NCBI GenBank assembly: GCA_966211675.1
Contig: CBIHPK010000200.1
Coordinates: 1-13,113 of the forward strand
DNA length: 13,113 nt
Source: SCUS01 sp966211675
GTDB taxonomy: Bacteria; Myxococcota_A; Polyangia; Polyangiales; Ga0077539
Reading direction: 5' to 3'
The notes below the pieces were generated by a model. It saw nothing but the letters and a program-made list of their open reading frames with translations, did not search any database and was not told the DNA's origin. Shown here piece by piece: positions 6,902 to 13,113 of this stretch; the stretch's first letter is position 1; every line of letters starts with the position of its first letter. The position numbers and the translations under genes were made by a program.

Positions 6902-7852
6902 ATGGATGAGACGCAGCCGAACACCCCGGGCACCGTGAGCGAGCGCGAGGCGATGGACCTCGCGGTGATGGCGCTCGACGCGGCGGCGTGGTCGGCGGAC
7001 AAGGGCGAGCGGCCGGAGGGGGTGGTGCGGTGCGATCCGGCGTGGTTTCGCTCGGTGGAGCTGCCGAGGGTGCGAGGCGCCGTGGAGCGCGTGCTGATGG
7101 GCCGCCACCCGGACCACGGGCTCGACCTGCTGCTGGAGGTCGGGGCGCTCGACGCGCTGCTCCCGGAGGTGAAGGCCATGGTGGGCTTCGGCGACGGGGA
7201 GTGGCGCCACAAGGACGTGTGGAAGCACACCAAGCAGGTGGTGCTGCAGGCGGTGCCTCGCACGGAGGTGCGCTGGGCGGCGCTGCTGCATGACATCGGC
7301 AAGGTGAAGACCCGGCGCATCGAGCCCAACGGCGAGGTGCACTTCTTCGGTCACGCGGAGGTCGGCGCGTCGATGTTCGACCGGATGCAGCGGCGCATCC
7401 CCCTCTTCTCCGGCGAGGAGGCGCTCTCCCGGTCGGTGCGCTTCCTGATCCTGCACCACCTGAGGGCGAGCGCGTACGAGCCGGGGTGGACCGACTCGGC
7501 GGTGCGTCGCTTCGCGCGGGAGATGGGCGGCGGGCTCTGCGACCTGCTCGACCTGTCGCGCGCGGACATCACCACCAAGCGGCCCGAGAAGAAGAAGCGC
7601 GGGCTCGACGCGATCTCCGAGCTCGCCCGTCGGGTGCGCGAGATCCAGGAGATGGACGCGAAGGTCCCGCCGCTCCCGAAGGGGCTCGGGACGGCCATCT
7701 CCGCGCGCTTCGGCGTCCCCCCGTCGCCCGCCCTCGGCGAGCTGATGAAGGTGCTCAAGGACCGCGTGGACAACGGCGACCTCGAGGCCCAGCGGGACAA
7801 CGATTACTACCTCGAGTATCTCGCCGCCGAGGGCCTCGTCACCCCGCGGTAG
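6902..7852 (+). CDS. HD-domain protein resembling the C-terminal half of CCA-adding enzymes
   Basis: 316 aa from the ATG. A GTG one codon upstream is possible but has worse Shine-Dalgarno spacing. The HD metal site is intact: H109 (WKHTKQ), H130-D131 (LLHDIGKVKTR), H151 (FFGHAEVG), H185/H186 (ILHHLRAS) and D222 (SRADITTK). Residues about 50-105 (ERVLMGRHPDHGLDLLLEVG...LPEV) match the neck/head helices that precede the HD domain in bacterial tRNA CCA-nucleotidyltransferase/poly(A) polymerase family proteins. The nucleotidyltransferase head with its GxxR...DxD motif is absent, as residues 1-45 are too short to hold it. The activity is therefore probably a metal-dependent phosphohydrolase on a nucleotide or RNA 2',3'-cyclic end (inference). 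The gene is divergent from the GDDxY gene and converges on the phosphoesterase, with 7 bp between stops. Confidence 0.88.
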   Translation: MDETQPNTPGTVSEREAMDLAVMALDAAAWSADKGERPEGVVRCDPAWFRSVELPRVRGAVERVLMGRHPDHGLDLLLEVGALDALLPEVKAMVGFGDGEWRHKDVWKHTKQVVLQAVPRTEVRWAALLHDIGKVKTRRIEPNGEVHFFGHAEVGASMFDRMQRRIPLFSGEEALSRSVRFLILHHLRASAYEPGWTDSAVRRFAREMGGGLCDLLDLSRADITTKRPEKKKRGLDAISELARRVREIQEMDAKVPPLPKGLGTAISARFGVPPSPALGELMKVLKDRVDNGDLEAQRDNDYYLEYLAAEGLVTPR

Positions 7853-7859
7853 GGAGCGA

Positions 7860-8795
7860 TCACCCCGTCTGGCCCGCGCCGTCCGGCAGCGCGGCGTCCT
7901 CGAAGCGCTCCGTCGCGGCGTTCCAGACGCGGGCGTGGGCGCGCACGAGGCCGCTCGCGCGGTCGATCTCGTAGACGTTGTACGAGGCCATCTTCTCGTG
8001 GTCGTGGTGCACCAGCGAGGCGCTCGTCGCGCCCAGGCGGTGGATGACCGCGCCGCGCGCCCCGGCGAGCCTCTCGTGGCCTCGCCGGTGCCAGTGGCCG
8101 TGCAGCGCCAGCACGTCTCGCCCGTGGTCGAGCACGTCACGGAAGTCCGCGAGGTCTTCGAGCCCTCGCATCATCGGCCCGAGGCGTCCGAGCGGATCGA
8201 CGATCGGGTGGTGGCACAGCACCACCGGCACGCGCGAGCGCACCTCCGGGTGGTCGAGCGCCTCTCGCAGGGCCCGGCGCTGCGCCGCCCCGAGCCGCCC
8301 CGACGCGATCAGCGGCAGCCGCGGCACCGCCGACGAGAGGCCGATGAGGGCGAGGTCGTCGCGCAGCCGCACGAAGGGAAACGCGCCGCCCGGGAGCTCG
8401 ACGGCGAGGTCGAGGTCGCTGGTGATGTACTTCTCGAAGTAGGTACCGAAGCGCCGGGAGCGGCTCGCCCCCTCGGTGTAGAGGTCGTGGTTGCCGGGGA
8501 CGACGCTGACCTGCGAGGGGTGCATCCCGAGGCGTTCGATCATCGCGCGGGCGGCCTCGAACTCGGGCTCGAGCGCGAGGTTGGTGAGGTCGCCGGTGAT
8601 GGCGACGTGGTCGGGAGCGAGCGCCCGCAGGTCGGCCATCATGGCCTCGACCACCGCGGGCCGGTGCTTGTGGCCGCGCTTCAGCCGGAGGTTGATCCAG
8701 CCGGTGAGCCGCTTGTTGAGCAGCATGCGGTGCAGGGCGACGCCGCGCAGGTCGAGGATGTGCGGGTCGGACAGGTGCGCGAGGAGGATGGACAT
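7860..8795 (-). CDS. Calcineurin-like metallophosphoesterase
   Basis: 311 aa, cytoplasmic (no signal peptide). All metal-site motifs are visible in order: D10-x-H12 (SDPH), G68-D69-x-x-N72 (GDLTN), G101-N102-H103-D104 (GNHD), H195/H196 (CHHP) and G233-H234-W-H236 (GHWH). This layout matches the 3',5'-cyclic-nucleotide phosphodiesterase (CpdA)-like and related class III phosphohydrolases, but the substrate cannot be told from sequence. No Shine-Dalgarno is evident before the ATG. The gene follows the NBR1-Ig lipoprotein gene by 41 bp on the same strand, so it may be the last gene of that transcript. A functional link with those envelope proteins is not evident. A second HD phosphohydrolase gene faces it tail to tail. 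Confidence 0.92.
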   Translation of the reverse strand: MSILLAHLSDPHILDLRGVALHRMLLNKRLTGWINLRLKRGHKHRPAVVEAMMADLRALAPDHVAITGDLTNLALEPEFEAARAMIERLGMHPSQVSVVPGNHDLYTEGASRSRRFGTYFEKYITSDLDLAVELPGGAFPFVRLRDDLALIGLSSAVPRLPLIASGRLGAAQRRALREALDHPEVRSRVPVVLCHHPIVDPLGRLGPMMRGLEDLADFRDVLDHGRDVLALHGHWHRRGHERLAGARGAVIHRLGATSASLVHHDHEKMASYNVYEIDRASGLVRAHARVWNAATERFEDAALPDGAGQTG

Positions 8796-8813
8796 CGCTC
8801 GGGGCTAAGCTAC

Positions 8814-8825
8814 CACCGCGCGGTG
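8814..8825. promoter_or_regulatory. 12-bp perfect palindrome upstream of the metallophosphoesterase gene
   Basis: CACCGCGCGGTG is its own reverse complement. It lies in the 41-bp gap, 18 bp before the phosphoesterase start and 11 bp past the stop of the upstream lipoprotein gene. It could be a dimeric regulator site or a small hairpin; GC richness makes chance a fair alternative. Confidence 0.25.
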
Positions 8826-8836
8826 ACAGCGCCCGC

Positions 8837-10606
8837 TCAGCGGCAGGCGTCCACGCCCCGCGGGAAGGCGTCGCGGTAGGTCCAGAGCGTCTGGATGCAG
8901 AGGTGCTGGCCGGTGGAGTACGGACCGAGGCCGGTGTCGCGGGTGTCGCCGCCGGAGAGGCCCACCACGTAGCCCGCCGGGTAGACGCGGCCGACGGTCG
9001 TCGCCCACTGGTGCTGTGGTCGCAGGTGCAACATCCGGAAGCGCGCCCCCGTGGAGAGGTCGGTGAACTCCGGCATGTAGCCCCAGGCGTAGACGCCCGT
9101 GCGATCGAGCCGCGAGGTGTGCCGCAGCTGGATCGGGGTGCTGGCCCGCACCCCGAGGTCGGTGTCGTGCCAGCCGCCCGAGATGTGCTCGTAGGTGAGG
9201 TAGGTGTTCCACCACTGGAGCTCGCTGCAGACGGGGCGGTCGGGCGCCTGGCAATGCGCGCCGTCGCAGCTCCATCCGCCGGGGCACCCGCCGCACGATC
9301 CGCCGCAGCCGTCGCCGCCGCAGTTGTGGTCGCCGCACTGCGGGATGCACCGCACGGTGATGTCCGTCGAGGGCCCCGGCTCGTCGAGCAGACCCGACGG
9401 AGCCGTGATGCCGAAGCGGTAGCCGTAGCGACCCGGAGCACCCGGCGCTCGGACATGGAAGGGCACGTCGATGGAGAAGCCCGGACCCACCGGCAGCGGG
9501 AGGTTCACCGGCCCGGCGCCCCAGGTGCGAGCGCCGCCGGGGAGCGCGGAGTCCAGGTGATGGCCCGCGTCCCACACCGCGCCTCCGCAGTTGGCGAAGG
9601 TCGCCGAGACGTCGAAGCCCTGGTTGGGGTCGACCACGCCCGGCGGCGCCGCCTGCCTCACGAAGCGCGCGGCGGTGGGCATGTTGCCGCAGTCCGCCGG
9701 GTGCAGCGCCACGAGGTCCAGGGGCGGCGAGGCCTCGCCGGTCACGGTGGTGTCGTGCACCACCTGCCACGACCAGCGGTAGCGGCCCGGCTCCGACGGG
9801 GCCGTGGCGTCGAGGTCCACGGTGAACTCCGCGCCGTAGGGGACCTCCGCGGAGAGGTCGACCCGCCGCGTGGTCCAGGTGTCGTCGGGCTGGGCGCGCG
9901 AGGCGAGGGCCCAGCCGTCGGCGGTGGTGAGCGTCGAGGTCGAGCAGTTGGCGAAGGTCACGCTGCCGCGCACCCGCGACCCGGTGCCCACGAAGCCCGG
10001 CGGCGCCACCTGCGAGCGGAATCGGATCGCAGGACCGGCCTGGGCGCAGTCCGCGGGCGCGAGCACCTGCACGTCCTGCGCGGGGGTGTGCTCCTGGAAG
10101 AGCTCGATGCGGTCGCGGGAGATCGCGAAGCGGGTGGGGTAGTGGCCCGTGGCGAGCGGCGCGAGCAGCTCGAAGCGCACGGTCACCTCGGTGCCGTTGG
10201 GCACCTCGATGGGCAGCGCCACGCGCCGGACGCCCCACGCGGCGCCCTCCTCCGGGTCGACCGGGACCAGCGAGAAATCCTCGCGGTCCCAGTAGAGCCC
10301 GCTGCAGTTGGTGAAGGTCACCTCCATGGGGATCCGCGTCGACGGCGTCACCACCGAGGGCAGCGCGGTCTGCGACACGAACTGCGCGGACGCCTGTCCG
10401 GGCCGGCAGGTCCCGGGTCGGGCGCACGAGGGCCCCTGGCAGGTCGCCCCGCCGTCGTCCTCCGCGGTGGGCACCGTCGCGACGTCCGCGGCGCAGCCTG
10501 CGGTTGCCACAGCGACGAGCGCGAGCGCCCAGAGCCAGCCGAGGGGACGCGAGCCCGTGGGGTCGGCTCGATCGCTCATCACGGAGGTCGATCGTTCGAG
10601 TGTCAT
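8837..10606 (-). CDS. Lipoprotein with three NBR1-type Ig domains, a Cys-rich hinge and a degenerate M23-like C-terminus
   Basis: 589 aa. Hydrophobic segment at about 23-37 and lipobox TAGC with C38. Three homologous modules at about 75-185, 193-300 and 312-418 share the pattern [AI]xFxxQxxxP...F.NC...W...W...[RV]xLP..VP.G...AP...G.Y.[YF]. This matches the Trp-rich Ig-like domain of NBR1 (FW domain), known as a protein-binding fold. Residues 420-452 form a Cys/Gly hinge (CGGDGCGGSCGGC). Residues about 470-575 resemble an M23/LytM fold, with H527 (MLHLRP), VVGLSGG and a C-terminal STGQHLC where active members have STGxHLH. The start at 10606 has AGGAG 4 nt upstream; an internal ATG at 10579 also gives a usable signal peptide. 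The stop of the RCC1 gene lies inside that ribosome binding site (TAGGAG), indicating an operon. I infer an envelope-anchored binding or peptidoglycan-associated protein, probably not a normal M23 peptidase. Confidence 0.85.
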   Translation of the reverse strand: MTLERSTSVMSDRADPTGSRPLGWLWALALVAVATAGCAADVATVPTAEDDGGATCQGPSCARPGTCRPGQASAQFVSQTALPSVVTPSTRIPMEVTFTNCSGLYWDREDFSLVPVDPEEGAAWGVRRVALPIEVPNGTEVTVRFELLAPLATGHYPTRFAISRDRIELFQEHTPAQDVQVLAPADCAQAGPAIRFRSQVAPPGFVGTGSRVRGSVTFANCSTSTLTTADGWALASRAQPDDTWTTRRVDLSAEVPYGAEFTVDLDATAPSEPGRYRWSWQVVHDTTVTGEASPPLDLVALHPADCGNMPTAARFVRQAAPPGVVDPNQGFDVSATFANCGGAVWDAGHHLDSALPGGARTWGAGPVNLPLPVGPGFSIDVPFHVRAPGAPGRYGYRFGITAPSGLLDEPGPSTDITVRCIPQCGDHNCGGDGCGGSCGGCPGGWSCDGAHCQAPDRPVCSELQWWNTYLTYEHISGGWHDTDLGVRASTPIQLRHTSRLDRTGVYAWGYMPEFTDLSTGARFRMLHLRPQHQWATTVGRVYPAGYVVGLSGGDTRDTGLGPYSTGQHLCIQTLWTYRDAFPRGVDACR

Positions 10607-10610
10607 GGCG

Positions 10611-10615
10611 CTCCT
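10611..10615 (-). promoter_or_regulatory. Ribosome binding site merged with the upstream stop codon
   Basis: On the minus strand TAGGAG holds both the TAG stop of the RCC1 gene (10616-10614) and the AGGAG of the next gene. The spacer to the ATG at 10606 is 4 nt. This supports that start over the internal ATG at 10579, which has no Shine-Dalgarno, and implies coupled translation. Confidence 0.65.
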
Positions 10616-12155
10616 ACCATGTGACCGGGACCGGACCCGACTGCACGCTGGTGTTCCCGATTCCTAGCGCGCCCGAGCGATTGGAGCCCCAGCACCGCAG
10701 GCTCCCGTCGCCCAGCAGCGCGCAGGCAGTGTCCTCGCCGCCCGCCACCGAGGCCACGCCCTGCAAGGGGTTGGTCGCCGCGGCCCCGGGGGTGGCGATC
10801 ACCATCACGGCCCCCTGCGGCGCTCGCACCCGGCGGCCATCGCCGAGCTGGCCGCTGGAGTCGTCGCCCCAGCAGCGCACGGTGTTGTCGTCGAGCACCG
10901 CGCAGGCGAAGGCCCCACCCGAGGCGACCGCCCTCGGGACCATCGACGGCGCCACCACGTCGTCGCGCACCCGCTGGACGTCCATCACATCGGGCACCCC
11001 GACGCCCGCCTCCTCCACGTCGTCGGCGCCCGCGTCCCTCGGGCGACCGGCGTCGACCGAGGCCTCTGCGCGAGCGTCGGTGCCCGCGTCCATCGCGGCG
11101 TCCTCCACGGAGGCGTCGTCCAGCGAGGCGTCGTCCAGCGAGGCGTCGTCCTCGCCCGCGTCGCTCACCCGGAAATCCAGGCCCGGCACCCGCAGCGGCC
11201 GGGGGCTGCACGGCCCCGCGCAGCGCTCCGGAACCGCGCTCGCCGGACCGCTCCCGAGCTGTCCCATGTCGTTGCGCCCCCAGCACCAGACGACCCCGTC
11301 GGCGTTGGTCGCGCAGGTGTGGTCCGAGCCGGCCGAGAGGTCGCGGATCGAGTCGATGAAGGAGTCGCCGTCGAGCACGCCCACCGGCGAGGGGACGGGC
11401 ATCGCGCTGGCGCGGCCTCCGCCCGACTGGCCGAAGCGGCCGTCGCCCCAGCAGAGCACGATGCCCTCGGAGGTGCGGGCGCAGGTGTGGGCGATCCCGG
11501 CGGAGACGGACACCACGTTCTTGACGCCGTCGAGCAGCGTGGGCTGCGGCTCGCACGCGATGGTCTCTGCCCCGATGGTGCACTGCCGCGAGGTGCTCGC
11601 CTGCCCGAGCTGGCCGCGGTCGTTGGCGCCCCAGCAGTAGACCTGCCCCGCGGCGACGGCGCAGGTGTGGCGCGCCCCGGTCGCGATCGCGGTGACCCCG
11701 GTGAGCGAGCGCGCGGCGACGGGGCTCGCGCTGGGGAGGGTGAGCCCGTTGCCGAGCTGACCGGCGCTGTTGCTGCCCCAGCAGCGCACGGTGCCGTCGT
11801 CGCGCAGGGCGCACGCGAAGGCGCCGCCCGCGGAGACGGCGACGGCGCGGTCGAGGCCCACCACCTGGAAGGGGAAGGTGTGGCAGGCGACGGCGCGGGT
11901 CTGTCCGCCGGGGAGTTCTTCGGGGCAGAGGTCGGTGGTGGGGTAGCCGAGCTGGGCCTCGTCGTTGCGGCCCCAGCACCAGACCGAGCGGTCGCGCAGC
12001 AGCGCGCACCCGAAGCGAGACCCGAGGGTCACCTGCGAGACGCAGCGGCTGCGGCCCTCGGTGCAGGTGGGGTCGGCCAGCACGCCGTCGCTGCACCCAG
12101 CAGCGGCGAGGAGGAGCATCGGGAGCAGCAGCGTGCGCGAGTAGGGAAAGCCCAT
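10614..12155 (-). CDS. RCC1-repeat lipoprotein with an Asp/Ala-rich insertion between repeats 5 and 6
   Basis: 513 aa. Signal peptide with lipobox AAGC, lipid site C21. Seven RCC1-type units are visible, with cores near 48-70, 112-135, 162-184, 222-244, 278-301, 415-438 and 476-498. Each has the form G..x-[HFT]-[TA]-C-A...[GN]xVxCWGxNxxGQLG. Seven units are the number expected for a closed beta-propeller. Each unit has a CA...CWG cysteine pair at a fixed distance, probably an intra-blade disulfide, which fits export. Residues about 331-400 are an acidic low-complexity stretch (DDASL, DAG steps) inserted before the last two blades. RCC1-like folds usually mediate protein binding; no enzyme motif is seen. 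The start is set by the ATG that gives the clean signal peptide. A TTG at 12194 would extend the frame by 13 residues but looks unlikely. It is followed 7 bp later by the NBR1-Ig lipoprotein gene. Confidence 0.9.
   Translation of the reverse strand: MGFPYSRTLLLPMLLLAAAGCSDGVLADPTCTEGRSRCVSQVTLGSRFGCALLRDRSVWCWGRNDEAQLGYPTTDLCPEELPGGQTRAVACHTFPFQVVGLDRAVAVSAGGAFACALRDDGTVRCWGSNSAGQLGNGLTLPSASPVAARSLTGVTAIATGARHTCAVAAGQVYCWGANDRGQLGQASTSRQCTIGAETIACEPQPTLLDGVKNVVSVSAGIAHTCARTSEGIVLCWGDGRFGQSGGGRASAMPVPSPVGVLDGDSFIDSIRDLSAGSDHTCATNADGVVWCWGRNDMGQLGSGPASAVPERCAGPCSPRPLRVPGLDFRVSDAGEDDASLDDASLDDASVEDAAMDAGTDARAEASVDAGRPRDAGADDVEEAGVGVPDVMDVQRVRDDVVAPSMVPRAVASGGAFACAVLDDNTVRCWGDDSSGQLGDGRRVRAPQGAVMVIATPGAAATNPLQGVASVAGGEDTACALLGDGSLRCWGSNRSGALGIGNTSVQSGPVPVTW
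11111..11155 (-). repeat. Three 15-bp tandem repeats inside the RCC1 gene insertion
   Basis: The units aggcgtcgtccagcg, aggcgtcgtccagcg and aggcgtcgtcctcgc stand head to tail, and a diverged further unit precedes them. On the coding strand they encode DDASL-type five-residue steps in the acidic insertion. The first two units are identical, which suggests recent duplication. Confidence 0.85.
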
Positions 12156-12195
12156 CAGGAGGGGAGCATCACACCCGGAGAATCGCAGGCGCAAC

Positions 12196-12211
12196 GGTCA
12201 GTCCGGTGACC
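12196..12211. promoter_or_regulatory. Inverted repeat in the RCC1/CoA-transferase divergent region
   Basis: GGTCA, 6 nt, TGACC. It lies 41 bp upstream of the RCC1 start and about 50 bp from the -35-like TTGACA of the other gene. It is a possible dimeric operator, but short 5-bp arms are common by chance. Confidence 0.2.
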
Positions 12212-12260
12212 AGTCAGCTCGAGGCCTCGGCGCGCTCTCGTCTCGCGCGGAGGGCGATCG

Positions 12261-12291
12261 TTGACAGGGCTCGCGGGGCAGTGGCGATATG
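12261..12291 (+). promoter_or_regulatory. Candidate sigma-70-type promoter of the CoA-transferase operon
   Basis: A consensus TTGACA at 12261-12266 is followed after 19 bp by GATATG at 12286-12291, a poor -10 element (3 of 6 matches to TATAAT). The -35 match stands out in this GC-rich gap and sits 73 bp upstream of the start codon. The spacer is longer than the usual 17 bp. Confidence 0.4.
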
Positions 12292-12338
12292 CGCCCGCCG
12301 ACACCGGTTTCGTGCGGTCGGCAGCGAAGGGTTGAGCG

Positions 12339-13088
12339 ATGGACAAGGTCTTTGCCGACGCCGACACGGCGTGCGCGGACATCCCCGAAGGAGCGAAGGT
12401 GCTCGCCGGTGGATTCGGGTTGTGCGGCATTCCCGAGAACAGCATCGGGGCGCTGCGACGCAAGGGGACTCGCGACCTCTGGGTGGTGAGCAACAACTGC
12501 GGCGTCGACGACTGGGGCCTCGGGCTGCTGCTCGGCAACAAGCAGCTGCGCAAGATGACCAGCAGCTACGTCGGCGAGAACAAGGAGTTCGAGCGGCAGT
12601 TCCTGAGCGGCGAGCTGGAGGTCGAGCTGGTGCCGCAGGGCACGCTGGCCGAGCGGCTGCGCGCGGGCGGATCGGGCATCCCGGCCTTCTTCACCCCGGC
12701 GGGCGTCGGGACCCAGGTCGCCGACGGGGGATTGCCGATGCGCTACGGCCCTGGCGGCGCGGTCGTGAAGGGCAGCGAGAAGAAGGAGGTGCGGGTCTTC
12801 GACGGCCGCGAGTACGTGATGGAGCGCGCCATCACCGGCGACTTCGCCATCGTGAAGGCGTGGAAGGGCGACCGGCACGGGAACCTCTTGTTCCGCGCGA
12901 GCTCGCGCAACTTCAACCCGCTGTGCGCGATGGCCGCGAGGGTCACCATCGCGGAGGTCGAGGAGCTCGTGGAGCCCGGCCAGATCGAGCCCGACCGGGT
13001 CCACCTGCCGGGGGTCTTCGTGCAGCGGGTCTTCTTGGGTCGGGACTACCAGAAGCGCATCGAGCGCCGCACCGTGCAGAAGGGATGA
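12339..13088 (+). CDS. scoA: 3-oxoacid CoA-transferase subunit A
   Basis: 249 aa, the full length of the small alpha subunit of the bacterial SCOT/Pca/Ato type. The CoA-transferase signature is present at 24-32 (GGFGLCGIP), followed by family segments ELVPQGTLAERLRAGGSGIPAF at 96-117, FTPAGVGT at 118-125 and NFNPLCAMAA near 191-200. With subunit B it moves CoA between succinyl-CoA and acetoacetate or another 3-oxoacid, in ketone-body and short-chain acid breakdown; the catalytic Glu is on subunit B. GAAGGG at 12326-12331 lies 7 nt before the ATG. Subunit B follows directly, as in most bacteria. The exact acid (acetoacetate or 3-oxoadipate) cannot be told from subunit A alone, so scoA is preferred over pcaI or atoD only by general similarity. 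Confidence 0.92.
   Translation: MDKVFADADTACADIPEGAKVLAGGFGLCGIPENSIGALRRKGTRDLWVVSNNCGVDDWGLGLLLGNKQLRKMTSSYVGENKEFERQFLSGELEVELVPQGTLAERLRAGGSGIPAFFTPAGVGTQVADGGLPMRYGPGGAVVKGSEKKEVRVFDGREYVMERAITGDFAIVKAWKGDRHGNLLFRASSRNFNPLCAMAARVTIAEVEELVEPGQIEPDRVHLPGVFVQRVFLGRDYQKRIERRTVQKG
13078..13084 (+). promoter_or_regulatory. Ribosome binding site of CoA-transferase subunit B
   Basis: AGAAGGG ends 9 nt before the ATG at 13094. It leaves no spacer to the in-frame ATG at 13085, which overlaps the scoA stop. The second ATG is therefore the better start. Confidence 0.55.
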
Positions 13089-13093
13089 GCGCC

Positions 13094-13113
13094 ATGTTGA
13101 CCAGGGAACAGAT
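13094..13113 (+). CDS. scoB: 3-oxoacid CoA-transferase subunit B, first codons only
   Basis: Only MLTREQ is visible before the window ends. Subunit B proteins of this family commonly begin with an LTREQ-like segment, and A-B gene order is standard. An in-frame ATG at 13085 (MSAMLTREQ) overlaps the scoA TGA by three bases and is an alternative start. The identity rests on this short match and on position. Confidence 0.72.

Noticed and set aside
6785..8140. Minus-strand frame extending the GDDxY gene upstream to 8140 (1430 codons)
   Set aside because: It would run antisense through the intact HD-domain gene. The signal peptide at 6784 marks the true N-terminus, and the added sequence is low-complexity Arg/His/Ala.
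8903..10624. 573-codon plus-strand frame opposite the NBR1-Ig gene
   Set aside because: Shadow of a gene with a signal peptide, three internal repeats and a Cys hinge. The antisense frame shows none of these.
1..13113. CRISPR arrays, tRNA or rRNA genes, insertion sequences, toxin-antitoxin or other defence genes
   Set aside because: I looked on both strands and found no spaced direct repeats, no tRNA-like cloverleaf, no transposase or integrase motifs and no nuclease or NTPase pairs. The tandem repeats present are coding.

Overview
The window reads as a piece of a high-GC Myxococcota chromosome, most like a Polyangiales/Sandaracinaceae-type genome. This is an inference from several signs: a probable MYXO-CTERM tail, the paired-cysteine 'CGNG...CDDGN...GDGC' repeats typical of myxobacterial exported proteins, RCC1 and NBR1-type repeat lipoproteins, and strong G/C preference at third codon positions. 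Coding density is very high. No stretch over 300 bases lacks a gene; the largest gaps are 183 bp (12156-12338) and 117 bp (6785-6901).

Layout. From 1 to 6784 every gene is on the minus strand. In transcription order they are: a 978-aa exported, probably lipidated protein with an N-terminal Cys-rich region and a C-terminal 'GDDxY' repeat array (6784-3848); a 96-aa plant-type [2Fe-2S] ferredoxin whose start shares one base with the preceding stop (TGATG); an ErpA/IscA-type A-type Fe-S carrier; a 438-aa secreted Asp-box (BNR-like) protein with a MYXO-CTERM-like tail whose GTG start overlaps the erpA stop (GTGA); and, beyond a hairpin, a thrombospondin-type-3-repeat protein cut by the window's left edge. 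An HD-domain gene (6902-7852, plus strand) diverges from the GDDxY gene and converges, 7 bp between stops, on a calcineurin-like metallophosphoesterase.

From 12155 down to 7860 a second minus-strand series runs: an RCC1 seven-repeat lipoprotein, 7 bp later a lipoprotein with three NBR1-type Ig domains and a degenerate M23-like C-terminus, and 41 bp later the metallophosphoesterase. At the right edge, divergent from the RCC1 gene, are subunit A of a 3-oxoacid CoA-transferase (complete) and the first codons of subunit B.

How the genes fit together. The window is mainly a set of envelope proteins built from repeats (TSP3, Asp-box, GDDxY, RCC1, NBR1-Ig) mixed with housekeeping genes (Fe-S assembly, ferredoxin, CoA-transferase). 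I see no CRISPR, tRNA, rRNA, transposase, integrase or recognisable defence or biosynthetic system. The best candidates for something undescribed are the GDDxY repeat protein with its overlapping ferredoxin, and the NBR1x3/M23-like lipoprotein, in which a Cys replaces a usual zinc-ligand His.
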